A program made the translations under genes and the position numbers. Shown here one piece after another: positions 15,180 to 27,332 of a stretch of 64,000 nucleotides of DNA. Origin of the DNA: Escarpia spicata (Eukaryota; Annelida; Polychaeta; Sabellida; Siboglinidae). The notes under the pieces were generated by a model that had not been told where the DNA came from, did not search any database, and saw nothing but the letters and a program-made list of their open reading frames with translations. Where the stretch lies: contig OZ023210.1 in NCBI GenBank assembly GCA_963995525.1, positions 8,985,603 to 9,049,602 of the forward strand. Direction: 5' to 3'. Numbering within the stretch: position 1 is the first letter of the stretch; the number at the start of each line of letters is the position of its first letter.

Positions 15180-16475
15180 ATGCCTTGTTTTTATTTCCTT
15201 TAAATTTATAATATATGCAGATGACACCACGTTATTTAGTACTTTAATATCTGTTAGTGATAATATACAAAATAACGCAATTGAATCTTGAATAAACTGT
15301 GAACTTTCCAAAGTTGTTGAATGGTTAAATATAAATAAACTATCACTAAATAAAACCAAATCTAAATATATGATTTTTCATGTCCCCACCAAAAGTACAC
15401 AAATCTTTACACTTAAAATAGACCATACAGGTATTAAAAAGTGGATGAATTTAATTTTCTCGGGTTAACTCTTGATACAAACTTAAATTGGAAAAAAACA
15501 CAGAAAAAATATCTAATAAATGTGCAAAAATGATTGGCATATTAAATAGGCTAAAATATGTATTACTATTATAAATTTTAAAAATGTTGTATTATTCTTT
15601 AATGTTATCACATATAAACTATTGTATATTGGCATGGGGATACAAAGTAAACAGATTAATGAAATAAAAAACCTGTTATATATATAATAATGTTAAGTGT
15701 ACATAATTCACACACCGAGCCACTGTTTAAGCAACTTAATTTGTTAAAAATAGAAGACCAATTAAAATGACAAGAATTGAAATTTCACTTTCATTCACAA
15801 AAACCTGCCTGTTTATTTATTAAACTGGCAGATTACTTCCATTGCTAATATACATCATCATGATACTCGGAAATCTAAAAGTATACTTACCGTCAGAACT
15901 AAACATGAATTTGCAAAACAATGTCTTAAATATAACTTGCCCCACACGATAAACAATACTCCTGAAATTGTGAGAAAAAAAAGATATATACTCACAGCGA
16001 GGCTTTGCAATCTACGCTAAAAATATTTTCCTGAAAAAAATACAAAGATAAATGCACCCTTACAAATTGTTATAATCAATGATGCAAATTGTTACAAAAT
16101 GGACGAAAACTACTATTTAAGTATATGCACATATTTGAATATATTAGCCGATATGTAAAATATAAAGGACAACACAACTTAAATAAAAAATTAAAAAGTT
16201 ATTATAATTGGTTATAACTACCGTGGCTCCCATGATAGCGACAGCATGTCTTAGTGGGAGCCACTGAACCCCTTGTGTGTCTTAAAACAAAAAGTATATT
16301 TTTCTGCTTTAATCACTTATTATTTCTGCCTTTAAGAAATGGTGTTTAATATATATATATGCATATTTATTTTATTTGTGGTAAAGCATATATCTGACAT
16401 GTTCATTGGGTTATTATTGTGTTCTATTTTTGGGGTCAAAATAAACTTCTTGTTCTTGTTCTTGTTCTTGTTCAG
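15180..16475 (+). mobile_element. CR1/L2-like LINE 3' part, degenerate
   Basis: In-frame pieces read IYADDTTLFSTLISVSD near 15210, then VVEWLNINKLSLNKTKS and, after frameshifts, LGLTLDTNLNWKKHT-like and MLSHINYCILAWG-like segments. These are the YADD box and thumb of a non-LTR reverse transcriptase. The 3' untranslated part has the GGCTCCCATGATAGC...GGGAGCC block near 16220-16262 and ends GTCAAAATAAAC followed by a (TTCTTG)n tail to 16475. Many stops; dead copy. Confidence 0.75.
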
Positions 16476-17335
16476 TCCTCAAGTGATTTCGTGAGATCCG
16501 GCTGCGTATCCTAGCAACGGCCCTTGGCGAGCGATACATTGCAACTACAAGAAGGAGCATCAGCGGCTATTGCAATCAAACGACGGAAACAGTCCCCTAT
16601 TTTTTTCAACTGCACATCTTTGGCCGGTCACCTGAAGAACTTGTATGTTATACGGTTAGGCTTTAGATGTGATTATCCATCAAAATATTACTGCATCGTT
16701 TTGGTTCCACGGTAAACAATACACATCATTCGATTGTGTATAGCCAAGATGGCGGATCACCTTGACGACCGGACACCAAATAAGGTGACGTACGACTAAT
16801 GGACTCAAGGCAGACGACGACAATAGAATGTAATTAATTGTATACAGGAGCATGTTATGACAATAAAACATTCATTAGGACTCCACATCGACAAAGATGC
16901 CGGAATATAAAAAGATGCCAAATATTGTGAAAGGTAGAAATGTCTAGAGGAGATGTTTTCACAATATCATTTCAGCTGTTTGGCCTTTTACCAGAGCATC
17001 CGTCAATCCTTTTATAGAAGAACATCATATTAATCCAAAAAAGTGCATATACATGCAGTATACGCCAACTGTTTGTTGTTACTGCTTATTGAAAAACTAA
17101 CTTGACTAATTATGCAAACCGATATGTAATATAAGATGCGTGGATGAGGATGGATTCAATAAAAAGAAACTTATTTAAAAACGCCATTTCTCTGTTCGAT
17201 TGTTTCGCTTATCATATTTCAAATTTATGTTATAAAAAGCAAACCTAATTAGTATCCTCTATAATGTGTGGGACCGTTTGTACAATATGTTTATGTAGTT
17301 GTTGTGATACTTACTTTCAATGTTGACTGAACTAT
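16476..17335. other. No recognised feature
   Basis: Short open frames exist (for example 16524-16715), but none has splice sites and protein-like composition together. Confidence 0.4.
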
Positions 17336-17475
17336 TTTCATTTTGTACTTGAGTGAAAGTAAAAGTAACTCACCTCAAAACTACTTAAGTAAAAATAAAA
17401 GTACATTGAAAAAAACTACTTGGGTAAAAAATAAAAGTAACTTTCAAAAGTACTTGAAGTAAGAGTAAAAGTACA
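17336..17475. mobile_element. hAT-type terminal sequence (AGTACTTTTACTTTTACT family)
   Basis: Repeated AAAAGTAAAAGTA, CTACTTAAGTAAAA and AGTACTTGAAGTA motifs resemble the subterminal repeats of hAT-family MITEs. No transposase is adjacent. Confidence 0.5.
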
Positions 17476-17524
17476 ATTCAACGTTTTAATTTCAACATTA
17501 CAGCAGGCACACAAAATGCGAGAC

Positions 17525-17740
17525 TAAAATAACTACTTTACTCTACATGAACTTTAACCCACTAACAGTCATTAAAATATAATAACTACTTTACTCTACA
17601 CGACCCTTAACCCACTAACAGTCATTAAAATAAAATAACTACATTACTCTACACGACCCTTAACCCACTAACAGTCATTAAAATAAAATAACTACATTAC
17701 TCTATACGCACCTTAACCCAATAACAGTCACTAAAATATA
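17525..17740. repeat. 53-bp tandem repeat, four copies
   Basis: AACTAC[TA]TTACTCTA recurs at 17531, 17584, 17637 and 17690, exactly 53 bases apart. Each unit contains CTTAACCCACTAACAGTCA. Non-coding. Confidence 0.9.
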
Positions 17741-17939
17741 ATAAAATTAATAAATATAATAAATAAGTGGTAGGAAGTTACAATTGGGATCTATTTCACA
17801 CACAAATCTTCAGATTTTGTTTATGAAAATGGCATTGTTTACATTAAGGGCTAATAAGGGGACCACAGTCGTTGTGCCCAGTAAAAGGCAGTATAATGCA
17901 GAAAATAGCAGTATATTTACGAACATGTGCTCTTGTTTA

Positions 17940-18320
17940 GTATCCGGGCACACCTTAATTTCGTCGATAGAACTACACTTTTATCTAAATTTGAAAGACC
18001 CATCATTCAACATCATCCCAAGCATATTTCTATTACGAAAATATTGCGTCTTGCGAACTTTTGAGGCCAAGAGAGCGATCCGATTTGCGCCAGTCTGCGC
18101 CACTGCGGCCGTGCATTACCTCAGTGAGCGGTGTAGCAGCATATACATATTGATGCAAACCGTGTCGCTTTTTGGACCTTAAAAGTGCACTAAGACGCAA
18201 TATTTTCGTAACATAAATATGCCTGGGATGATGATGAATGGTCTTAGTAACGCACTGAGGTATCAAATATTTAGGCAAAAATGAAGTTATAACGACAAAA
18301 TCTAGGTGGGCCAGAATAAA
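17940..18320. repeat. Imperfect inverted repeat, arms about 130 bp
   Basis: The arms are about 17940-18070 and 18178-18320. TTACGAAAATATTGCGTCTT is mirrored by AAGACGCAATATTTTCGTAA, and similarity continues outward more weakly. The overlapping 158-codon minus-strand frame looks non-genic. A foldback or MITE is likely. Confidence 0.65.
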
Positions 18321-18749
18321 CAGCGAAACCGAGGCGCGCTGAAGCCGCGAAGGGAGCGCTCTGTGGTGAAGGATTGTTGCGTTGCTGTCCTTTCGTGACT
18401 TGAACCGGAAAAACGCTAACAAGTACGGCCACGGGTGTTCAAACAAACAGTCCGGCCCAGCGGTCTCACGACACTCGACATCCATAGTAACATCCATCCA
18501 AAAAATCATTCCTAACGAGTGAAACGTGAAACGACTTCCCGCTCGGCGATCTCTTATTTATAGATGCGTTGACGCGCAATCCCAAAGCTATCGCAAATAC
18601 GACTGCGACCAAGGTCACAGTGACCAAACAATCAACAATGCGCATTGTGTGTAGAGTCTATAGCTTTTTTTAAGCTGCGGAAGAACCGAACACGATTACA
18701 TTTGTTTTTGAGTAATTCAGCTTTAAGAAGTTTGTGCTCATCCACATCC

Positions 18750-18945
18750 AGATAACTGTATTTCATACTTGTCGCTGCGTGTTGTTCTGGCACGCATTGA
18801 GTCGGTATATAGCGGGCCATACAATACAAATTGCATTTCATAGTTGGCGCTGGGTACTATTCTGGCAAGTGTTGAGCCCATACAGCTACAACTGCATTCT
18901 ATATGTGGCGCTACATGCTATATACTAGTATTGGGTCAATTTTGA
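18750..18945. repeat. Degenerate satellite monomers (GCATTTCATAGTTGGCGCTG type)
   Basis: Units of roughly 70 bases share CCATACAG..AATTGCATTYYATAG.TGGCGCTG..TGCTATTCTGGCA. Related units are found at 19430-19640 and 33440-33680. Confidence 0.65.
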
Positions 18946-18970
18946 GACTATACCAGGGGTACGTAGGGGT

Positions 18971-19343
18971 AGTGTTTTGAACTTAACAGTAGTGTGTTGA
19001 GGGTACGGTCAAAACACCACGGTAGTGTTTTGAACTTAACAGTAGTGTGTTGAGGGTACGGTCAAAACACCACGGTAGTGTTTTGAACTTAACAGTAGTG
19101 TGTTGAGAGTACGGTCAAAACACTACGGTAGTGTTTTGAACTTAACAGTAGTGTGTTGAGGGTACGGTCAAAACACTACGGTAGTGTTTTGAACTTAAAC
19201 AGTAGTGTGTTGAGGGTACGGTCAAAACACTACGGTAGTGTTTTGAACTTAACAGTAGTGTGTTGAGGGTACGGTCAAAACACTACGGTAGTGTTTTGAA
19301 CTTAAACAGTAGTGTGTTGAGGGTACGGTCAAAACACTACCGT
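18971..19343. repeat. 53/54-bp tandem repeat, seven copies, each an internal palindrome
   Basis: AGTGTTTTGAACTTAA starts at 18971, 19024, 19077, 19130, 19183, 19237 and 19290. Each unit holds GTAGTGTTTTGA and its complement TCAAAACACTAC about 28 bases apart, so single strands could form a row of hairpins. Two copies carry one extra A. Confidence 0.92.
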
Positions 19344-19429
19344 AGTGTTTTCAGCGGAATAGTGTTTTGAGCGTCCTACACCGGCATCACATTCGAACAG
19401 TTGTGGCCCTGTGCTGGCATAATGTGTTT

Positions 19430-19640
19430 GTACAGTACTGGCTGGGTCTATATAGCCAAAATTGCATTCTATAGGTAGCGTTGGATGCTATATACTAACT
19501 AGTATTGGGCCTGTAAGATCAATTTAATTGTGCTGTGTGCATTATACTTGCTCGATACCGGCTGTATAGTTAACGGTACAAACAGTACTTGCCAGTTGCA
19601 TGCCAGCATTAGGCCAATTCTGCTATGTCTGCTTAGCTGT
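19430..19640. repeat. Further degenerate satellite monomers
   Basis: Related to 18750-18945 and 33440-33680: AGCCAAAATTGCATTCTATAG followed by TAGCGTTGGATGCTATATAC. Confidence 0.55.
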
Positions 19641-21310
19641 CAGTCATTCCGTTGTAGACCTGCACCATAGGTTATTTTGTTGAAATTCTGGGCCCAAATG
19701 ATTTTATTTGCTACAAAAACATATCCATAGGCATCTGATTTTATAGTTAATTGTTTAAGCGACAACTGTATGCGATAAATATTGATTTAGTAATATAATG
19801 TACATAGGTGTAATGTCGGCAGCTCTGATGTAATAGTCTCTGTAAACACTGTTGATAAAGTAAGGTTTGACAGAGGTAAACCTGCCAAAACGATTTTTTG
19901 AAACCCTAGGGATTCATCAGCGGTTCAGAACGCTTCCCGTGTTGCGCTGTCTCGTTGCCCTGTCTCGGATCTTGATATTAGAAGACGGGCTGTTGGAGAT
20001 TGTTCGCCCTAAATTCAGCGGTTCGTGCAGCACGTCTCAGCACGTCTCCCGTGGTGTCGTCCACACCGACACAGTCGTCCTTCCTCAATGTATACAGCAT
20101 CTGATCTACTTTCTCACATTATTCCACGCTGACGTCATGGCATTTACGGCGTCCACAATTTTACAAGAGAATGGTGCGACTCATGATACCTCTAGTCTCC
20201 TGGTGGCTAGAATGTACCGGTAATGGAACTGCATGGTCATAATAATTCCAGCGTCTGTTGGCTGGGTGACGATAGTTGTTCTAGGTGAGCGAAGATATGA
20301 CGCCTATACGTACGTTAGTGTAGCTGTCTGGGTCATTTTCAAAGAATAGCCGTTTCATTTTTTAGTTCTTATGGTACTTATACTCCAAGCAACCAAGTGA
20401 TTTTTTGTTTAAAAAATAATACTGCGATTCGACTTAGACGAAAAAAACACATTACTTCAGATCAAATGGACCGACTCAGATATTCCGAGTTAGACGAAGA
20501 TCCTACTTACATAATCCGGCGTAGACATATATTTTTATTGGAAGCATATTACAAATCAACCGTTCCTCGGAATTCTGTCGAGTTCAGCGAAGACCCGACT
20601 TAGATGCGGTTTACCTTAAAAACAACTGACATAACTAAAAGTAATAATGAGCTGAGAAAAATTACAAAAGTTAACAATCGGTTAGCCGGAATGTATATAT
20701 TACTGAGCGTCGTATACTACAGACTAGTATTCCCAATTCGGTGACTGGTGAACTGGAAAGTGTAGGCACTGGTGAACCAAGGCTTCTTCTATCAACTTGG
20801 CGCTGTTCATACAACCTACGTTATGTGTCTTCAACAAAATCATTCTACTAAACTACTGGCATAATATTCTTGACCGTAGTTGCAAATTGTTAGTTTTTAT
20901 TAATTGTTATATAATATGCACATATCCAAACAATTGCCTTTATTTTCCATTTAAAGGAAGTGTACCTAGCTAATGCAGTACGCTATACAACCCGTATGCA
21001 GCAAATACCAGGTAGTGCAGCGGTTCTTAGTCAGTATTGGTTGCGTCCCAAATTCCTGTGGCGGGCCCAGCTTGGCAACCCATCCCTTCAAACTGTAGTA
21101 TATGATAGCATAACTAGACATACGACAAATAAACGAGAACATCAATTAAAATTGCTTGCTAAAAATGGATGCATCACCACACCACACCCGTTCTTTGGTG
21201 TATAGATGTAGATAGAGGACACCGCGGCTTAAAAAGTCGAAGAATCTAATACCCAAATGTGCATTACAAAAACACTAAAATGTTTGCAACAAAGCATATA
21301 TTATGTTAAG
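19641..21310. other. No gene recognised; small shared repeats
   Basis: Near 19988-20055 a block (GCTGTTGGAGATT, TTCAGCGGTTC, CAGCACGTCTC) recurs at 31800-31862. Near 21015 a CAGCGGTTCTTAGTCAG block resembles hAT terminal sequence. The 118-codon frame at 19867 has no domain I recognise. Confidence 0.4.
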
Positions 21311-22470
21311 CAACGTCATCAATGTGAAGTGTCTAAGTGTCTAAGTGTCCTGAGTTTCCGGAGTGTGCTTGTGTCGGTATCCGGAAGCCGCCGCGGAGAC
21401 TGATGATCGCTGCGAGATATATTGTCAGATTTGCCACTGAAAGCTATTGCACGCAATACAGGTGGGGAGAAGGTTCTAAATGTCCTGCGTGTGTTTCTGC
21501 CCGTATCTCGACGCCCACGGTTCCGCGAGGGTAATGATCGCTGCGACCAACCCGAAGGACCCTGCCACTGCCCCGATACATCTCGCAGGAACCCTGAAGC
21601 AAACATACATTTCACCACATTAAAATTTTAGAGTCGACAAGTCTTTCACATTTCCATAAACGTATTTTTTGTTGCAGCATATAAGAATGTTCATTGTGTT
21701 AGTGACTTAAATTCCTGACACGTATTGATTTTATGTTCTTCTAAGCGCTGTCCCTGTCGCAAGCGTTGGTGATCACGGCCCTCCAAAACGCATGGTTGTT
21801 TGTAGTTTGTGGCAGTTCTGTTGCACTCTACCCACACCGTGTTGACTGCACTACTGACAGGTTTTATATTATTTATATTCTCTGGCGTGTATTGATTACT
21901 TTTTTTAATTGTCCGTGATGTTTAATTCGAGATAAGTAAACTAAATGTGAACAAACGAGCTTAGAGTGTAATGTTACTTGAGGGAGGATTGAAACACAGC
22001 TAGGCCTACGGAAGCATTAGTAACCAACTTTGATCAAGAATAGCATGCAGTGTCTCGAAAGTGACGGTTTTCTTTTTGTGAATTGTTCCTGGCCATAGGA
22101 ATGTGAGGCGATTTGGCTATGAAAGCACGTCGGCATTCACTCACCCGTAAGAACGACATACCCCAGAAATACTCCTCCTGATGTGCTGTGGATAAGATAA
22201 ACATATGTTTCAAGAATATTCCGCCGAAGATGTTGCAGTGCGTTATACATAGTGTTTGCACTGTTGTTATTTACCGTGGAACATTAGTTGACGTCGACCA
22301 GTTCACCTAACCATTAGGTCTACTTAGTCTTACACTAATATAATTCAAATCAAATGGTTACAGCCTTAATTGGTACCGCTGTCAACCGGGAATTGTATAT
22401 CGTCTTACCGATTGTTCTACCTATTGTTTATGTTTGTTTGTATTTATGATTTATACAATTCCGAAAATAA
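21311..22470. other. No gene supported
   Basis: 21340-21620 is GC-richer and contains two diverged copies of a block ending TGATCGCTGCGA, with scattered Cys codons. Frames break after every unit. The rest is featureless. Confidence 0.35.
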
Positions 22471-22475
22471 AGTAT

Positions 22476-22502
22476 ATATATATATATCTATCTATCAATC
22501 TA

Positions 22503-22551
<49 letters not shown>

Positions 22552-22620
22552 ATATATACATATATATCCATCCATCCATCGAACCATCCATCCATCCATC
22601 CATCCATCCATCCATCATCC
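22476..22620. repeat. Compound (TATC)/(TA)/(TCCA) microsatellite
   Basis: TATC units, then about 45 bases of TA, then ATCC units with one GAACC interruption. Confidence 0.95.
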
Positions 22621-22659
22621 GTCTATATATTAAGTGCACAAATGTTGTTTCAACGTGTA

Positions 22660-23280
22660 CGGAATTGTTTATCACGAGTTGTACATATTCAAGACCCATT
22701 ATATATCACCATCCGTACACTTACTTAGACAACTGCACTGGCTTTCGGTTACCTATCGTGTCATCAAGTCTCAATTGTTAATTATAAAACACGTTACATA
22801 ATATGGTTGTATAACCTTATACATGTAAAGATGCAGTAAATTATGCCCCACATAACATTGAAACTAAATCCACTTAAAACTGACCTCATTATTACTTGCA
22901 CTAAGCAATAGTAAAACAGGGTTATCAAACATGTTCTGGTTACATTACTTGATAGTGATGCATCACCATCAGATATCGTTCGTTATCTTTGACGGTGACT
23001 TCAGTTTTCGACAGTGTATTGCTCAAGTATCCAAATCTTGTTTCTAGCATGTTCGTGATCATCGTTGAATTCGACGTCATCTATCTTTATCTACTGCTAA
23101 AACTATATCAGTAGCACCAAGAATAGATAAGCGAGCAAAAATGAACAACTGTCAAACACGTTCCAAAAACGTCTTTTTAACGATTGCTAGTACCATTACG
23201 GTTCGTCGGATCCCAACAATATTGATGTCGTTTGAAAGTTTAAGCTTTCTACTATTCAAACATATAAATGGTTTCCTCAT
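22660..23280 (+). mobile_element. L2/CR1-like LINE fragments
   Basis: One piece (about 22700-22760) resembles the LRQLHWLSV C-terminal motif. The next (22850-23110) reads KLNPLKTDLIIT and later HLSLSTAKTISVAPRI, the region after the YADD box. The order is not collinear, so at least two fragments are involved. Degenerate. Confidence 0.55.
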
Positions 23281-23304
23281 AATCATTCCTAAAATTAACT
23301 AAAA

Positions 23305-23795
23305 ACGGACCTACAACCGGGCCCGTTCCGGTGTCTTAGACACTGCGAACGATGTTGTTTCGTCGACACAGTTCACCAATCTACCGATTGAGGCACCACT
23401 ATCTGATTTCATGGTACAAGCTCCGGCTCCACCCACTTTCAAATGGCTGCTAAAATGACATACGCGAAGTAGGCGTGACGTCACAATCACGTATATCAAC
23501 CAACCAACGCAACAAATTTAGACCCGTTGGGTGGCGTACGTTATTGTGACGTCATGCCGATGTAGAGATATATCAGTTTCGCTGCGATCAAAGCACATCA
23601 GTTTCGCCGCGGTTTAAAAGTGGGTGGAGCTTATCACATGAATTCAAGAAATGGTGAAGTGCGCATGTCTGAACTTATGCAAATGAGGAAAACAGCGCCG
23701 CAATCGGAAGATTAGTGTACTGAGTACCCACCGCCAACATCGTTCGGAACCGTACAGAACACCGAAAACGGCGTGATTGTAGGTCCATTTATCGG
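23305..23795. mobile_element. Foldback/MITE, arms about 200-250 bp
   Basis: GGACCTACAA...CGAACGATGTTG at the left matches the reverse complement of CAACATCGTTCG...TTGTAGGTCC at the right. Inner parts share AAGCTCC..CCACCCACTTT and TGACGTCACAAT around the centre near 23515. It has no open reading frame of note. Confidence 0.65.
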
Positions 23796-25069
23796 TGTTC
23801 TTTGAACGGTTACTGGGAAATCTAGACGACGCTAGAATAAAAAAAAGTGCATCCTTCAAATGATACCAAGATCGTCGGGACAGGACGAGCCGTGAGGCTG
23901 CTAACGACCGTAGAATTTCATGTTTTGGACGTGTTCTGAGTTGTTAATGTTTCGCTCGCTTATCTATTTTTGTAGCATTTACTAGTAGTCGCTCTCTTGA
24001 TTGTTGCTACTCACCGCATAACAACATTGCTAAAAGAGACAAAGGCCTATAGATATTTTACACGTGTTTGCAAAAAGCAGCCAGACACATGTAGTGTCAT
24101 ACATTCAGCAGAAATTATCATACAAACAACGAACAATAAACGCTTAACAGCAAGTGTTTGGCAATGAACGATTTGCAGCGAAGGCATGACGTTCGTGAAC
24201 ACTCCAGCCAGAATGTTGGCACGCCGACGGATCATTAGCACCACTGATCTCTACTCCTACATGCAGCTGAAGTTACCTCGCAAACTGTGAACAATTAGCA
24301 GCATGTGTAAGACACATCATCAGTTGTCGTAACATTTATTTCTTTAAGTTTAAGGGGGGTATGGAGGTTTAAGCGGAACTGTTTTGAATCATTATAAAGG
24401 ATGACAACCTTCTAGAAATGGGGGAAGGTTGTGAAAGGACTTGGTTACGTTATTATGCGATTTGTGTATTGTAATTGTATGTTATGCATTGTACGTTTTG
24501 TGTATATTGTTACGTACTGTAATTGTAGGTAACACTTGTCAGTGTGACACATTTGTGTGTTAGCGCTTGGTCGCCGGGTGGCAGCACCGATGATGTGAGG
24601 CCCGCAAGACTCGGGCTAAGAATTGGACATTGTCAAGAACAACAGAAAATCGTCTTGTTCCATCATACAATAGTGTTGAAATGATTGAGTGATATCGAAA
24701 TTAACAAAGACGAATCACATCAAGAACACTTTCTATATCGTGTGAAGCTTGTTTTGCGACTTGCGATCTCTCTGCTCTCTCCAGGCAATAGTATACCTAG
24801 TTTGTACAAGAATAGGCATCGTCCCTATTCTATTTAGAAATCGTTTTACATGGCATTTACATTTATTTGAGGTTTAGACGTGTTTCAGAATAACAAAAAA
24901 ACACTCTTTATGAGCACCTACAAAAATGTATTTGATATCTTATCTTACCTTACCATTAAAACGTTTAGCCCGCAGAGAGATAAATCGGGGAAAAAATGGC
25001 TAACACCAAAACATGTTTGCAGAACCAATGCACTTGTCAGTATGCGAATCGAGACAGATACAAACTAAC
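23796..25069. other. No feature recognised
   Basis: I see no exon, tandem repeat or RNA gene that I can support. Confidence 0.4.
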
Positions 25070-25175
25070 CTGTATAAGACTCCGACCGCGACAGAAAGTT
25101 TGTCCGTGCCCATCCCCTCGGCGACCAGGACAGGAGCGAGCACATCGGCCGTGCCAGTGAAGGAACCATTCGGTC
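25070..25175 (-). CDS. Exon candidate of an SLC16 (monocarboxylate transporter)-like gene
   Basis: On the minus strand, after a possible ATGTCAG acceptor, the frame reads GSFTGTADVLAPVLVAEGMG then TDKLSVAVGVLY, ending at a good CAG|GTTAGT donor. Codon third positions are GC-rich, unlike the neighbourhood. The string resembles the SLC16 segment around helix 10 (PVxLVxLLGxxKLSxAxGL). The minus-strand exon at 32829-32898 looks like the start of the same kind of protein, so the two may be one gene. The opposite strand is also open, and the helix exons between were not found; treat as tentative. An alternative acceptor at 25216 would lengthen the exon. Confidence 0.35.
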
Positions 25176-25215
25176 CTGACATCTCAATTACATGCCGGTC
25201 CAGTTTAGTCAAAAT

Positions 25216-26360
25216 CTAATATTTCTAGCTCTCGTAATGGATGCAGGCAGTATCCGGCTAAAGGTTCAACTAGCCAAATTGCTGCCAAATACCCTTCCGC
25301 TTAGTAAAATCAGCTAAAAATACACCATTTTAATGTCTACAGCTTCTACAATCACACCTGGAAATCTGACTACTCAAATGCACTTAAGTCAGAGCAGTTG
25401 AATTTTTTTTAAATAAAATCATTTCTAAAAAATACACCGCATTTTTCGAAAACATTTGAAAACAACATACTTTATAAGCACCAACGTTACAGGCACTCTG
25501 CAGTTTTATATTTGGTGATCCCTTCACGTGTTTGTGTTTGATGCACATTCCATAGGTGCTACCAAATTTGGCAAGACCACACCAGAAAAATCAGCACTTC
25601 GCTGTTGGACAATTTGTAATCCAACACAACTTTCTCAGGTGGCACTATGAACAGATGATACAGTTTTCCAGAAAGTCCAATATGTGTTTTATAAGAATAT
25701 TAAATACAGCCAGTTGTTATGTTACATTCAAATTTATATTGATTTTGTTGACCTTGTGCCCTATTTATAAAGGTAAATATCAACAAAAAGTCACCTTAGG
25801 GTGTGAATTCCTCAAAGGCCAGACGTCTCAAGCAGTTCAATTACATAATATTACACAGCCTAATTAGCAGACATTCAGAAAACAATGCCACGTGCTTGAT
25901 TGGCCAGAATGTCCAGTCAGTAGACAGTATCTGATAACAGACTCGGACTATGGCCGACTCCAGCTAATCGCTGTCCTCAGACTTCATTAGGGTCAATGAC
26001 AACATATTCACGTGTGTTTAATTAGTTGAAGTAAACAAAAAACGATTGATGAATCACCCTGCTGAAATGTCGGATCATTGGTTCATTTTCATACAGATTT
26101 TCAAATTGTTCCGTCACTGTGATTTGGACTTGCAGACTGATGAGAAGTCTGTAATATCCAAAAACGGTTTGTCCCATTCAACTGTAGTTTTGCCATACAC
26201 GTATTTTCAGTGTATAACAGTGTCATGACCCCTTTAGTCATACCTTTGGCAAATGGCTGACTAACTATTTCTATTTCGTAATACTGTTAACAGTATAATT
26301 TTACTGTGTGAATCAAATAGTTATAAAACAACATACAACAGTCTTTGGCAACATCATACC
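25216..26360. other. No feature recognised before the LTR element
   Basis: AT-rich sequence with short random frames only. Confidence 0.4.
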
Positions 26361-26472
26361 TGTAACATATCGTGACTCGACTATGTAATGGCAGTGTGGT
26401 AACTACATATGTTTATTGACGGCTTGTCGCTAATCGCGTGCATGCGCAGTTAGAGCAAACCTGAACATTACA
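26361..26472 (-). repeat. 3' LTR of the Ty3/Mag-like element
   Basis: 112 bp, TG...CA ends, about 90% identical to 30833-30944. A polypurine tract lies immediately inside it (complement of 26473-26490). Confidence 0.88.
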
Positions 26473-27332
26473 TCTCCCTTTCTTTCAAAGACATATTATC
26501 GTATTGTAAAAACAAAATGTATGGTCTTTCAATTCATAAATAATTCATAAATGTGAACGTGTACTTAAATGAAATTGTACAATTTACCAAGTAAGTACGT
26601 ATTTATAAAAGTCCACGTCTGCTTTCATTTTCTTGCCATTATTCACACTTCTAATTAAAGCTCAAATTACTTAAATTATTAAACAATCAGTGTCTTTGGC
26701 ATTATGTGCTTCCTCGAAACTAAGATATAAAGTTCAGCTTCTTCTTGCGAACAACTCTTCGTGCGCGAACAACTACTGAAACACATCTAAAGGCAAATCT
26801 GCAGTCTTGAACCAAACAACTACGCGTCACTCAGGGATTGCCCTGGTGGGACTGGAATGTCTCAGTCGCGACGTTTGCCCTTAGTTCACAAGTTCAGGCG
26901 TCTTGGTGGCTTGCTCACACGACCACTATGGGTCACAATTCCCGTGGGAGGCGATGGGCTTGTGATTATTCAGGGCTCGGACGCACGGTCACCCTCTCTA
27001 GTGTTTGCATGTTGACACACATGGCTGTCCGGCCGCTGGTCTGTCGGTGTGTTATGGGCTGTTCTCGCGTTCAGTAATGTGCGCTGTCCCGACGGGGTGA
27101 CTGCTGCTGTTTGAGTGACTACCAGATTAGCATTTGTTGATCAGGCTCGCTCACTGCTTATTTCTGGCCTCACTCTGGGGTATACCTGTTCCGCTCCGAA
27201 CGTTGACAGTCGCAGGTGTCTTCTGTTGCGCCTGTACTTTTTCCCGTTCCATTAAACGACCGAGGCGCTTGATGTTGGCTCACAACTTCGGCGTGTATAA
27301 CCATTTCTTGGAGTCCGGAAATGGAGCCATCT

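Noticed and set aside
18033..18509. 158-codon minus-strand frame
   Set aside because: It overlaps an inverted repeat and has no domain or splice context.
19867..20223. 118-codon plus-strand frame
   Set aside because: No recognisable domain, and part of it recurs as a non-coding repeat at 31800-31862.
21337..21631. Cys-containing open stretch resembling EGF-type modules
   Set aside because: Frames break between the two units and cysteine spacing does not repeat; probably a short duplicated non-coding block.
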